A stretch of DNA of 12,721 nucleotides, from assembly GCA_037440525.1 (NCBI GenBank), contig JBBITW010000104.1:1-12721 (forward strand), read 5' to 3'. The notes beneath the pieces are model-generated. The model saw nothing but the letters and a program-made list of their open reading frames with translations, ran no database searches and was not told the origin of the DNA. The stretch comes from JBBITW01 sp037440525 (GTDB lineage: Bacteria; Desulfobacterota; BSN033; UBA1163). Shown here in pieces: positions 5,561 through 12,676 of the stretch (its first letter is position 1; every line of letters starts with the position of its first letter). Made by a program: the position numbers and the translations under genes.

Positions 5561-6175
5561 GTGGAAAGTTCAAGCACACATAACCTATCTAATGAAATAA
5601 GGGATCTTCGTTTATTGGAGGAACTCGAAAGAAATCCCATTGTTTCACAAAGAGAATTATCCCATAAATTTGGAATTGCTCTGGGGGTTACCAATGCTTG
5701 TATCAAGAGGATGGCACGAAAAGGATGGATTCGAATTCGGGATTTAAACCGGAAAAAAATTGAATATTGCCTGACACCAAAAGGATTTGAAGAAAAAGCT
5801 CGACTAACATTAAGACTGATTTCAAATACAGTCCAACATTACCTTGAATTGAAGAAGATTATTTCACAGAGATTTTTAGAAATACAAAATGCAGGGTTTA
5901 AGCGAATTGTATTTTATGGTTTAAGCGACGAAATGGAGGTAGCCTACATTACCCTTCAAGGAACCAACCTCAAATTGGTTGGCATTGTTGAGGATGATGA
6001 GAAATTTCAACCGCAGATTATTTTTGGCTTTGAAGTTGAACCTATTAGCCGAATTGAGGGATTGAGATCAGACTGTATATTAATCACTTCTTTGAAAGAA
6101 AATGAGAAAAAAAGAGAGAAACTGAAAAAGATTTATGGTGCGAGTTCGATATGTATTAAGGATATCTGCTTTTAA
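5561..6175 (+). CDS. Winged-helix regulator (EPS-associated MarR-type) with Rossmann-like C-terminal domain
   Basis: This 204-residue protein begins with a winged helix-turn-helix: the helices RDLRLLEELE and QRELSHKFGIALGVTNACIKRM (14-51), then the wing GWIRIRDLNRKKIEYCLTPKGF (55-76). It matches the MarR-type regulators seen in exopolysaccharide loci. After a linker helix, residues 113-204 look like a small alpha/beta nucleotide-binding-like domain: KRIVFYGLSDEME (114-126), LVGIVEDD (139-146) and DCILITS (171-177). This recalls the N-terminal Rossmann part of sugar-modifying and CoA-binding proteins, though the glycine loop is poor. Such a domain could sense a sugar or nucleotide metabolite. 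The start is GTG with no clear Shine-Dalgarno, and no other in-frame start lies nearby upstream. Palindromes on both sides make autoregulation and control of the 6312 operon plausible, but that is inference. Confidence 0.75.
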   Translation: MESSSTHNLSNEIRDLRLLEELERNPIVSQRELSHKFGIALGVTNACIKRMARKGWIRIRDLNRKKIEYCLTPKGFEEKARLTLRLISNTVQHYLELKKIISQRFLEIQNAGFKRIVFYGLSDEMEVAYITLQGTNLKLVGIVEDDEKFQPQIIFGFEVEPISRIEGLRSDCILITSLKENEKKREKLKKIYGASSICIKDICF

Positions 6176-6194
6176 AATTGTTTAAGTTGAGACA

Positions 6195-6300
6195 TTGGTT
6201 AAGAAGCCAGTATGAGTAAGGTGAAGGGGTTATGGCTAATTTAAAAACCATCTCCTTGCCCCTAAAACTAAACAGGCATCCTTCCCTTGACCTTAACCAA
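6195..6300. repeat. Inverted-repeat-bounded leader before the main glycan operon
   Basis: TTGGTTAAG (6195-6203) and CTTAACCAA (6292-6300) are a perfect 9-bp inverted repeat enclosing 88 nt. Inside, AGGGG/CCCCT and ATGG/CCAT pairs can form a hairpin with an internal loop. GGTTATGGCTA (6228-6238) is the exact reverse complement of 1001-1011 in the leader of the 1032 gene. The right end carries the ACCTTAACC motif shared with 5524-5532 and 10 nt separate it from the ATG at 6312. No target-site duplication or ORF is visible. Confidence 0.5.
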
Positions 6301-6311
6301 ATGGCACTATA

Positions 6312-7463
6312 ATGAAGATTCTAACAGCTATGTATACGGTAAAAAGAGGCGGAGCGTACGATAGATTCCTAATGATGCTTGAGGCATTTTTAGAAAGAGG
6401 TGTTGAAGTGCATTGTTTGTCCCTCACACCGATTCCGATCAAGCATTATTTATTTTTTAACCACAAGATGTATTTTCCATCCAAAAAGGCAGATGGTCTA
6501 TTTCCAAGAATGCTCGTTCTCATACTTTTTCCGTTCTGGTCTGTTTGGGTGGGTTATAGCAACAGAATTGATCTCATCATTTCTTTCGGTTCACTTTACG
6601 CATTTATACAAACCCTTTCTAAGAATATTTTAAAAAGACCAATGGTAACTTTTATTAGAGGAAATATGTTTTTTGGCTCCAAATGGCAGAACTCATCAAA
6701 AACAATCTTATGTCTCACGAAGACCATAGAAGAAATTGGAATTCGGTATTCTGATCGAATCATCACCAATAATGAAGCATCCCGAAGTGAAATTCTTAGA
6801 AAGAAGGTGGATGTTCAGGTCCTCTATAACAATATCCCTTCGATAAATATTTCGAAATCGGAAGATATTTCTAAGACAAGGGAAAAATATGGCGTTCCTC
6901 TAAATGTAAGAATATTGGTAACAGCAGGCATTTTGAACCGGGGTAAGAATATTGAATTCCTTATAGAATGTTTATCAAAATTAGAGACCAAAGATATTTA
7001 TCTTTTGATCGTTGGAGATGGTTCCACCCGGACTGATTTGCACTATAAAGAATCCCTGAAAGAATTGACAAGAAGATTGGGGATTGAGCAGTGGGTTATT
7101 TTCACAGGTTGGCTCGAAAAAGAGGAACTCTGGAAGATTTATCAGGTTTCGGATCTCTTCGTGATACCTTCATTAAATGAAGGAATGCCCAATGCCTTGC
7201 TTGAGGCGATTGGTTGTGACCTACCATGTCTTGGAAGCGATATTCCAGGCATCAATGATATTCTCCATTACAAGGATTTGTTATTCGATCCTGTAAATTT
7301 GGAGACAATTGCAAATAGGATAAGACGATTTTTTTCTGACGAACAGTATACTAATCATCTCATCCAATTAATTCGTAAGAGAAAAAAGATATTTGTTTTT
7401 GACTGGAAGGAGAAAGTGTTCCAATTAATAACAAAAGAGATTTCGTTAGGTTTGGTTAATTAA
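6312..7463 (+). CDS. Family 4 glycosyltransferase (GT-B fold), first gene of the export operon
   Basis: The 383-residue GT4 enzyme has an N-terminal domain with the acceptor-side GG loop (KRGGAYDRF 11-19), IRGNMFFG at 115-122, and a donor domain starting near 198. There the phosphate-contact region GILNRGKN (206-213), LLIVGDGS (231-238) and the E-X7-E motif EGMPNALLE (E290, E298) are intact. The length is typical. It would add one sugar to the repeat or adaptor region at the cytoplasmic face of the membrane. It ends 1 nt before the permease gene, so the two are almost surely cotranscribed. The ATG has no Shine-Dalgarno. MKILTAMYTVKRGG is a normal GT4 beginning, which supports this start over the in-frame ATG at 6330. 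Confidence 0.9.
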   Translation: MKILTAMYTVKRGGAYDRFLMMLEAFLERGVEVHCLSLTPIPIKHYLFFNHKMYFPSKKADGLFPRMLVLILFPFWSVWVGYSNRIDLIISFGSLYAFIQTLSKNILKRPMVTFIRGNMFFGSKWQNSSKTILCLTKTIEEIGIRYSDRIITNNEASRSEILRKKVDVQVLYNNIPSINISKSEDISKTREKYGVPLNVRILVTAGILNRGKNIEFLIECLSKLETKDIYLLIVGDGSTRTDLHYKESLKELTRRLGIEQWVIFTGWLEKEELWKIYQVSDLFVIPSLNEGMPNALLEAIGCDLPCLGSDIPGINDILHYKDLLFDPVNLETIANRIRRFFSDEQYTNHLIQLIRKRKKIFVFDWKEKVFQLITKEISLGLVN

Positions 7464-7464
7464 G

Positions 7465-8310
7465 ATGAAAGAGATGATTACCATTTATGAACCTGATAAT
7501 TTGTTAAAAAAGGGATACCTATCAATATTTAACCAGATTTTTACTGAACTTATGGAAAATAGATGGTTAACCTATCAATTATTTAGAAGGGATTTCCTAT
7601 CTTCATATAAACAATCCTTTTTGGGAGTGCTATGGGCAATTATTTTCCCTCTTGTCAGCATCGCTGTTTTCATCGCTTTAAACCGATCTGGCATTCTTAA
7701 CATTGGAGATATCGGAGTACCCTATTCGATCTATGCATTGATTGGCATGGCCGTCTGGCAATTTTTTTCTAATGGACTGGTTGCCTGCTCAAACTCTCTG
7801 ATAAATGCGGGTCCTATGATTTTGAAAATTAATTTTTCCAAAAAGTCTCTTGTTATTGCTGCTGCAGGGAAGGCAATTATCCCTTTTATCATTCAAATCA
7901 TCATAGTTTGCATTTTATTTATCGGATATGGAAGAACACCAAGTATTATGGGTTTACTGATTCCAATATTTATCATCCCCCTGATATTATTTACGATTGG
8001 ACTTGGATTCTTCACGTCTCTCTTAAATGGGGTCATAAGAGATATCGGGAATATCATTTCAATTTTGTTAATGTTCATGATGTTTTTCACACCGGTTTTG
8101 TATGCGAAGCCAAAAGATGGACTTTTAGCTATCATAACAAAATATAACCCTCTTTACTATCTGGTATCCCCTCCGCGTGATCTTATATTAAAAGGGGTTG
8201 TATCTGATTGGTATGGGTTTCTCATAGTATCTTTTATATCGATCATATTATTTGTTTTATGCTTGTTCGGATTCCATCTCACGGAAACTCGAGTCGCTGA
8301 ACGAATCTAA
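7465..8310 (+). CDS. wzm: ABC-2 type polysaccharide export permease (Wzm/TagG-like)
   Basis: This 281-residue integral membrane protein has about six hydrophobic spans (roughly 53-72, 87-106, 131-154, 162-186, 194-214 and 251-271). The amphipathic N-terminal segment RRDFLSSYKQSFLGVLWAII (41-60) is the hallmark of ABC-2 permeases for O-antigen, teichoic acid and capsule export. The FMMFFTPVLYA and YNPLYYLVSPPRDLIL segments (204-214, 227-242) are also typical of the family. It forms the channel that passes the lipid-linked glycan across the cytoplasmic membrane. Its start is 1 nt after the GT4 stop and its stop is 1 nt before the ATPase start. Its base composition is clearly lower in G+C than that of its ATPase partner. 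Confidence 0.92.
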   Translation: MKEMITIYEPDNLLKKGYLSIFNQIFTELMENRWLTYQLFRRDFLSSYKQSFLGVLWAIIFPLVSIAVFIALNRSGILNIGDIGVPYSIYALIGMAVWQFFSNGLVACSNSLINAGPMILKINFSKKSLVIAAAGKAIIPFIIQIIIVCILFIGYGRTPSIMGLLIPIFIIPLILFTIGLGFFTSLLNGVIRDIGNIISILLMFMMFFTPVLYAKPKDGLLAIITKYNPLYYLVSPPRDLILKGVVSDWYGFLIVSFISIILFVLCLFGFHLTETRVAERI

Positions 8311-8311
8311 A

Positions 8312-9661
8312 ATGGATAAAGATACCGTCATAAGCGTTGAGAACGTCTCAAAGAAATACTGCAAGTCCTTAAAGAGGTCCATGTTCTACGGGGCAATTGA
8401 CATCGGTAAGAACATGCTCGGTCTGAGCTCAAGGTCTGATCAATTGAGAAAGGATGAATTCTGGGCTTTGAAAGATATTTCATTCGAGGTTAAGAAAGGC
8501 GAAACCCTTGGAATTATCGGTCCCAATGGATCAGGCAAAACCACACTTCTCAAGCTTATTAATGGAATCTTCTGGCCGGATAAGGGCAAGATTACTATAC
8601 GGGGAAGGGTAGGTGCGCTCATTGAATTGGGTGCCGGATTTCACCCACTACTTACGGGAAGAGAAAATGTTTACATCAATGCTGCAATATTAGGGATGAC
8701 CAAAAAAGAGGTTGATGAAAAGTTTAACGAGATTATAGAATTCGCTGATATCGGTGACTTTATTGATACACCAGTCAAGTATTATTCAAGCGGAATGCTG
8801 GTGAAGCTGGGTTTCTCAGTTGCTATACACAGCAACCCGGATATTATATTGGTCGATGAAGTGCTGGCGGTGGGAGATATTCAGTTTCAAGCGAAATGTT
8901 TTAGTAAGATTAGAGAATTCAAAGAGAATGGGAAAAGCATTGTTTTGGTGAGTCACGATATGAGTACAATTCAGAAGCATACGGGTAAAGTGATCCTGCT
9001 CCACAAAGGCTCTATCCAGTCCATTAACGCACCAGTAAACGTGATCAACACCTATATAGTTCTGATGAGCGGCAAAGCAGATAAAGAGAGCAGTGGAAAA
9101 CGCCCTTGGAAAATAGATGAAGATTCCGAACAGGATAACACCTACTTTATCCCAGACGCCCAAATTCAGGAAGATCTTTGCCCAAAGCGGGCGAATTATA
9201 ATAGAAATGAGTTTCGCTATGGAAACGGCTTTGCCCGCATCGTCGATTTTCATATTTTGAATCTCCGAGGAGAGGAAATAACAGCCGTGAGGAGCAGAGA
9301 CAGTATCTTATTTCGAATTGAAATCAAGGGTTATCGATTGGTTGAGAAACCGATTCTCGGTATCACTGTGAAAACAATAGATGGGATAGAATTGTATGGA
9401 ATCAACACCTTGTATGCAGACGTGGAAGTTCCCCGACTCACTCATGAGAGAAAAATAGTTGCCGAATACAAAGTGAATATTAATCTCCAGCCGGGGCATT
9501 ATTTTTTGTCCGCGGGAGTTGCAGAAATTACTTCCGAAGGTATCATCCCAGTGGATCGAAGGTATGACCTTGTTCACATTGAAGTGCTACCAAGCGATAG
9601 AAGTTTTGGAATGGTTAATTTGGGAACAGAAATAAAGATATTGTCCGAGGACCTAAGCTAA
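8312..9661 (+). CDS. wzt: Polysaccharide export ATPase with C-terminal glycan-binding-type domain (Wzt-like)
   Basis: The start is taken as ATG 8312, giving 449 residues, because MDKDTVISVENVSKKY is the normal beginning of this family; an in-frame ATG at 8252 would place 20 residues of non-homologous sequence inside the permease gene. The ATPase half has Walker A GPNGSGKT (70-77), LIELGAGFHPLLTGREN (103-119), the signature YSSGM (158-162), Walker B IILVDEVLAVGD (178-189) and the H-loop SHD (214-216). Residues about 300-449 form an extra beta-rich domain as in Wzt_C, which in E. coli O8/O9a binds the chemically capped chain end. Its presence predicts that export is tied to a terminal modification. 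The adjacent methyltransferase/kinase-like gene is the obvious candidate. Key catalytic residues are all present. Confidence 0.92.
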   Translation: MDKDTVISVENVSKKYCKSLKRSMFYGAIDIGKNMLGLSSRSDQLRKDEFWALKDISFEVKKGETLGIIGPNGSGKTTLLKLINGIFWPDKGKITIRGRVGALIELGAGFHPLLTGRENVYINAAILGMTKKEVDEKFNEIIEFADIGDFIDTPVKYYSSGMLVKLGFSVAIHSNPDIILVDEVLAVGDIQFQAKCFSKIREFKENGKSIVLVSHDMSTIQKHTGKVILLHKGSIQSINAPVNVINTYIVLMSGKADKESSGKRPWKIDEDSEQDNTYFIPDAQIQEDLCPKRANYNRNEFRYGNGFARIVDFHILNLRGEEITAVRSRDSILFRIEIKGYRLVEKPILGITVKTIDGIELYGINTLYADVEVPRLTHERKIVAEYKVNINLQPGHYFLSAGVAEITSEGIIPVDRRYDLVHIEVLPSDRSFGMVNLGTEIKILSEDLS

Positions 9662-9731
9662 TGGTTTCCTTAATATTTCTAACCCTGCTGGTCTGAATTA
9701 AAATTTGAATTTAGGCAGAGAGCGTCTATTT

Positions 9732-11531
9732 ATGTACAGGCGGGAAAAGCTGACTTCGCTTCCATTTGACAAGAAAACAGGCCTCTATTACCTCAAGACA
9801 AGAGACCATCGGGACTTCGATTATGAAGACGGGTCCGAAGACGTACTCTTGAAAATCATTGAGAAATCGACCGACCATAGCTCGGATTCCAAGGAATTAG
9901 CATCCTTAATCAAGGACTGGCCTACGAGGTATCATCTTTCCAACCTAAGAACAAATATCATCAGGGCACTCAATTTTTTAAAAAAAGAATCTAAGGTTCT
10001 CGAAGTGGGCGCCGGCTGTGGTGCTCTTACAAGATATATGGGTGAACACTTTGAATATGTTGATGCTATTGAGGGGAGTTACAAGAGAGCCTTGATCACG
10101 AAAAGGAGATGTGAAGACCTCCGCAACGTCAAAGTTTACTGGTCGTCTCTTCAAGAATTAGAGTTTGACAAGGACTACGATGTAGTAACGCTTGTGGGGG
10201 TCCTAGAGTATGCCCCTCTTTACTTCTTGAAGGGTAATCGCACAGGGGAAGAAGCATGCTTAGAAATGCTGAAACATGTATTAACAGCGCTCAGAGACAA
10301 TGGATGTATCATTGTTGCTATCGAAAATAGATTTGGCCTGAAGTACTGGAGTGGATGTACCGAAGATCATACGGGGAGGCTTTTCGATGGCATCCATGGT
10401 TATCCAGAAAGGAAGATCGGAATTACGTTTTGCAGAAATGAAATTAAAAAGCTATTAGAGAAAGCGCAACTGTACCATTACGAAATCTATTATCCATTCC
10501 CTGATTACAAACTGACCGATACGATTATTCGCGAAGTCCCTCACCCGGCCAGTTATTACCTTCATAACTGGATCAAGACGCCTTTTGAGGATTATAGCCA
10601 AAGCAGACGGCATTATTTTAATGAGGCGCTGGTGATCAGGTCACTTGTTCAGAACGAGATGATTTACGACTTCGCAAATTCTTTTCTGATCATTGCCTCA
10701 CCCCATCAGAGGACTTTTGATAAAATGGCGAAACCCGAATGGATCGCAAAACGACTCTCTACGAATAGAATACCTCCTTTTCAGATCAACACCACCCTCG
10801 AAAGAGAAGAGGGTTCCAATTCATTAATCATCCGCAAAAAAAGAGTGACGGACACAAAAGGACCTGAGGGATTCATAAACCTTAATCCCGGTGATTCGGA
10901 ATGGATACCAGGCGACTTGCTCTTGTTTTCGTTGTGTGAGGCACTTTACAAAGAAGCACCAATCGAGGCTCTTCGGAAGGTTTTTGCAAGATTTCATAAC
11001 GAACTGGTGGGGAAATTTTCTTCCGGGAAGAGGGATGAGCAAGGATACCCTTTGGTTGCACCTGAGGCAATCGATTTTCTACCCTGCAACATTATCGTGA
11101 ACAATGACCGGCTATTGGGCATTGACCGAGAGTGGATTTCTCTTCGACCCATCAGCGCAGATTATATTCTATTTAGAGCCATCTTCTTCTTCGCTGCTGA
11201 TCAGTATCCTTACATTTTCCGCGAATTAGGCATAGCCGATGACATGGAGGCCTTCATCAAGTCGATCATCGTTTTATTCTATCCTCAGTACGATAGGGGA
11301 AGGCAGGATTTAAACAAGAGACTTGAGGAGGAGCTTCAAAGTTTTGTTTCTGGGTCGCCGGTCAGGTTTCCTTCTTTTGAGGAGTATGGATTGATCAAAG
11401 ATCCGATACTTCAGAGAGAGGCACAGATTAATGCCATTTTGAACAGCTGGAGCTGGAAGATCACAGCTCCGTTAAGGTGGTTGTCCAGAAAAATCCCATG
11501 GAAAGGGTTTTCCTTTAAGACCAAGGATTAA
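9732..11531 (+). CDS. SAM methyltransferase fused to a kinase-like domain; candidate glycan chain terminator
   Basis: ATG 9732 is preferred (599 residues) because GAGAG lies 9 nt upstream; TTG 9705 in the same frame would add 9 residues without a ribosome site. The N-terminal half is a class I SAM methyltransferase: WPTRYHLS (63-70), motif I VLEVGAGCG (89-97), the acidic VDAIEGS (110-116) and VVTLVGVLEY (151-160). Residues about 330-500 look like a kinase/APH fold: LIIRKKR (365-371) as a possible lysine strand, D448-x4-N453 in IDFLPCNIIV as a catalytic loop, and D465 in GIDREW as the metal ligand. A SWSWKITAPLRWL tail, frequent in O-antigen cluster proteins, ends it (572-584). The order methyltransferase then kinase, next to a Wzt with a C-terminal domain, recalls WbdD. 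The methyltransferase call is firm; the kinase and capping role are inference. Confidence 0.75.
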   Translation: MYRREKLTSLPFDKKTGLYYLKTRDHRDFDYEDGSEDVLLKIIEKSTDHSSDSKELASLIKDWPTRYHLSNLRTNIIRALNFLKKESKVLEVGAGCGALTRYMGEHFEYVDAIEGSYKRALITKRRCEDLRNVKVYWSSLQELEFDKDYDVVTLVGVLEYAPLYFLKGNRTGEEACLEMLKHVLTALRDNGCIIVAIENRFGLKYWSGCTEDHTGRLFDGIHGYPERKIGITFCRNEIKKLLEKAQLYHYEIYYPFPDYKLTDTIIREVPHPASYYLHNWIKTPFEDYSQSRRHYFNEALVIRSLVQNEMIYDFANSFLIIASPHQRTFDKMAKPEWIAKRLSTNRIPPFQINTTLEREEGSNSLIIRKKRVTDTKGPEGFINLNPGDSEWIPGDLLLFSLCEALYKEAPIEALRKVFARFHNELVGKFSSGKRDEQGYPLVAPEAIDFLPCNIIVNNDRLLGIDREWISLRPISADYILFRAIFFFAADQYPYIFRELGIADDMEAFIKSIIVLFYPQYDRGRQDLNKRLEEELQSFVSGSPVRFPSFEEYGLIKDPILQREAQINAILNSWSWKITAPLRWLSRKIPWKGFSFKTKD

Positions 11532-11536
11532 AAGAG

Positions 11537-11659
11537 ATGAAAATTTCAAACAAGTTATTCTTCATCCTATTCATCGTACCAACTGCGATTTATGTCTTAG
11601 TTTTTTGGGCGACCTTGTTTTTCATGCTCCTATTTTCTGACATGAGGAGAGACATTTGA
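11537..11659 (+). CDS. Small membrane peptide, 40 residues
   Basis: The frame starts at ATG 11537 and ends with TGA 11657-11659. AAGGA at 11523-11527 lies 9 nt upstream, within the end of the preceding gene. The peptide is a single hydrophobic span (residues 7-33, with P15 in the middle) flanked by lysines 2 and 6 and a charged SDMRRDI tail, so it should sit in the cytoplasmic membrane. Its stop overlaps the TTG start of the glycosyltransferase by 4 nt, suggesting translational coupling. It may be a small subunit of the glycan machinery or only a coupling leader. I do not recognise a family, and a chance ORF cannot be excluded. Confidence 0.5.
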   Translation: MKISNKLFFILFIVPTAIYVLVFWATLFFMLLFSDMRRDI

Positions 11660-12672
11660 AACTGGTGTCGATCAACATCGTTAACTGGAATGGATTGCAT
11701 TTCCTGAAAGATTGTCTGGAATCCATTCAATCTCAACGCTACGCGAATATTGAGATCAATATTATTGATAACCATTCGACAGACGGCTCATTCGAATGGG
11801 TGGCGAAACAACACCCAGGGCTGAGGGTGATTCGCAATGAATTCAACGAAGGATTCAGTCGAGCCCATAATCAGGCGATGCGGATATCTTCCGGGGAGTA
11901 TATTCTTCCGTTGAATTTTGACATCATTCTGACCCCCCAGTTTGTTGAGGAGATGGTGAAAACGATTGAGATGGCTCCCGATATTGGGATGGTCTCGGGT
12001 AATCTTTATGCTTTAAGGAAAGGGGAGCATCCAAAAATTATTGATTCCACCGGCATCACCATGAAGGGAATGTTTCCCGCGGATCGCGGTCAGAATCAGG
12101 TGGATCACGGCCAATACAACGAAATGGAATATATTTTTGGGCCCTCAGGAGCTGCTCCTCTGTATAGACGTGCCATGCTCGAAGACATTGCGATAGGCGG
12201 GGAATACTTTGATGAGGATTATTACCTCTATGTGGAGGATGTTGATTTGTGTTGGCGTGCGCAGTTATGCGGCTGGAAGGCCTTATATACCCCTCGGGCT
12301 GTTGCGTTCCACAAGAGAGGGGCCACACGCGAAATGAGTCAAGAAATGAAAAAGGAGTACATCCTCCTTGGACATCGAAATCGGTACTGGAGCATCATAA
12401 AGAACGCACTCCCCCAAAATCTGTTTAGAAATGTCTTGTGGATTTTAATTGTTGAATTGAGGTTTTACGTTTCTCATTTGTTAGAAGAGAACTACTTTAT
12501 ATTTAAAACGCTACCATTGATCTTAAAGGGTCTGCGTAGGATGTTACAAAAGCGAAAGGAGATTCAAAAAAGGAGAAGGGTATCTGCTAGTTACATGGAG
12601 GACTTCTTCTTCAAAGACCTTCGAACACAGGCTAAGAAATGGTTGGCCAGTTTCATTCTGAAAAAGGCTTAG
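11656..12672 (+). CDS. Family 2 glycosyltransferase, rhamnosyltransferase (WbbL)-like
   Basis: The 338-residue GT2 protein starts MKLVSINIVNWNG (1-13), the typical NWNG opening of rhamnosyl- and related transferases. IIDNHSTDGS (36-45) binds the nucleotide. The usual DXD is replaced by N87-F-D89 in LPLNFDIIL, which is normal for this branch (LNPDI-type). EDVDLCWR (193-200) holds the catalytic acidic residues. There is no strong transmembrane pair; hydrophobic patches near 255-270 and a very basic C-terminus suggest peripheral membrane contact. The start is TTG with GAGGAGA at 11644-11650 (5-nt spacing), a strong site, and it overlaps the 40-residue membrane peptide. Likely activity is adding a deoxyhexose to the glycan; the sugar is uncertain. 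Confidence 0.87.
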   Translation: MKLVSINIVNWNGLHFLKDCLESIQSQRYANIEINIIDNHSTDGSFEWVAKQHPGLRVIRNEFNEGFSRAHNQAMRISSGEYILPLNFDIILTPQFVEEMVKTIEMAPDIGMVSGNLYALRKGEHPKIIDSTGITMKGMFPADRGQNQVDHGQYNEMEYIFGPSGAAPLYRRAMLEDIAIGGEYFDEDYYLYVEDVDLCWRAQLCGWKALYTPRAVAFHKRGATREMSQEMKKEYILLGHRNRYWSIIKNALPQNLFRNVLWILIVELRFYVSHLLEENYFIFKTLPLILKGLRRMLQKRKEIQKRRRVSASYMEDFFFKDLRTQAKKWLASFILKKA

Positions 12673-12676
12673 TAAC

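Noticed and set aside
6287..6313. Promoter-like TTGACC (6287-6292) and TATAAT (6308-6313) overlapping the start codon
   Set aside because: The spacing is only 15 nt and transcription would begin after the ATG at 6312, losing the conserved N-terminus. Probably coincidence in AT-rich sequence.
8252..8311. Longer ATPase reading frame starting at ATG 8252
   Set aside because: The extra 20 residues lie inside the permease gene in another frame and do not resemble the family. MDKDTVISVENVSKKY at 8312 is a normal Wzt start.
9662..9731. Search for a gene or hairpin between the ATPase and methyltransferase genes
   Set aside because: This 70-nt gap has no convincing ORF, inverted repeat or terminator. 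It only holds the leader of the 9732 gene.
12056..12328. Minus-strand frame of 90 codons inside the GT2 gene
   Set aside because: It is antisense to a well-supported gene and its product is low-complexity, rich in Pro/His/Arg, with no recognisable motif. The same applies to the other minus-strand frames.
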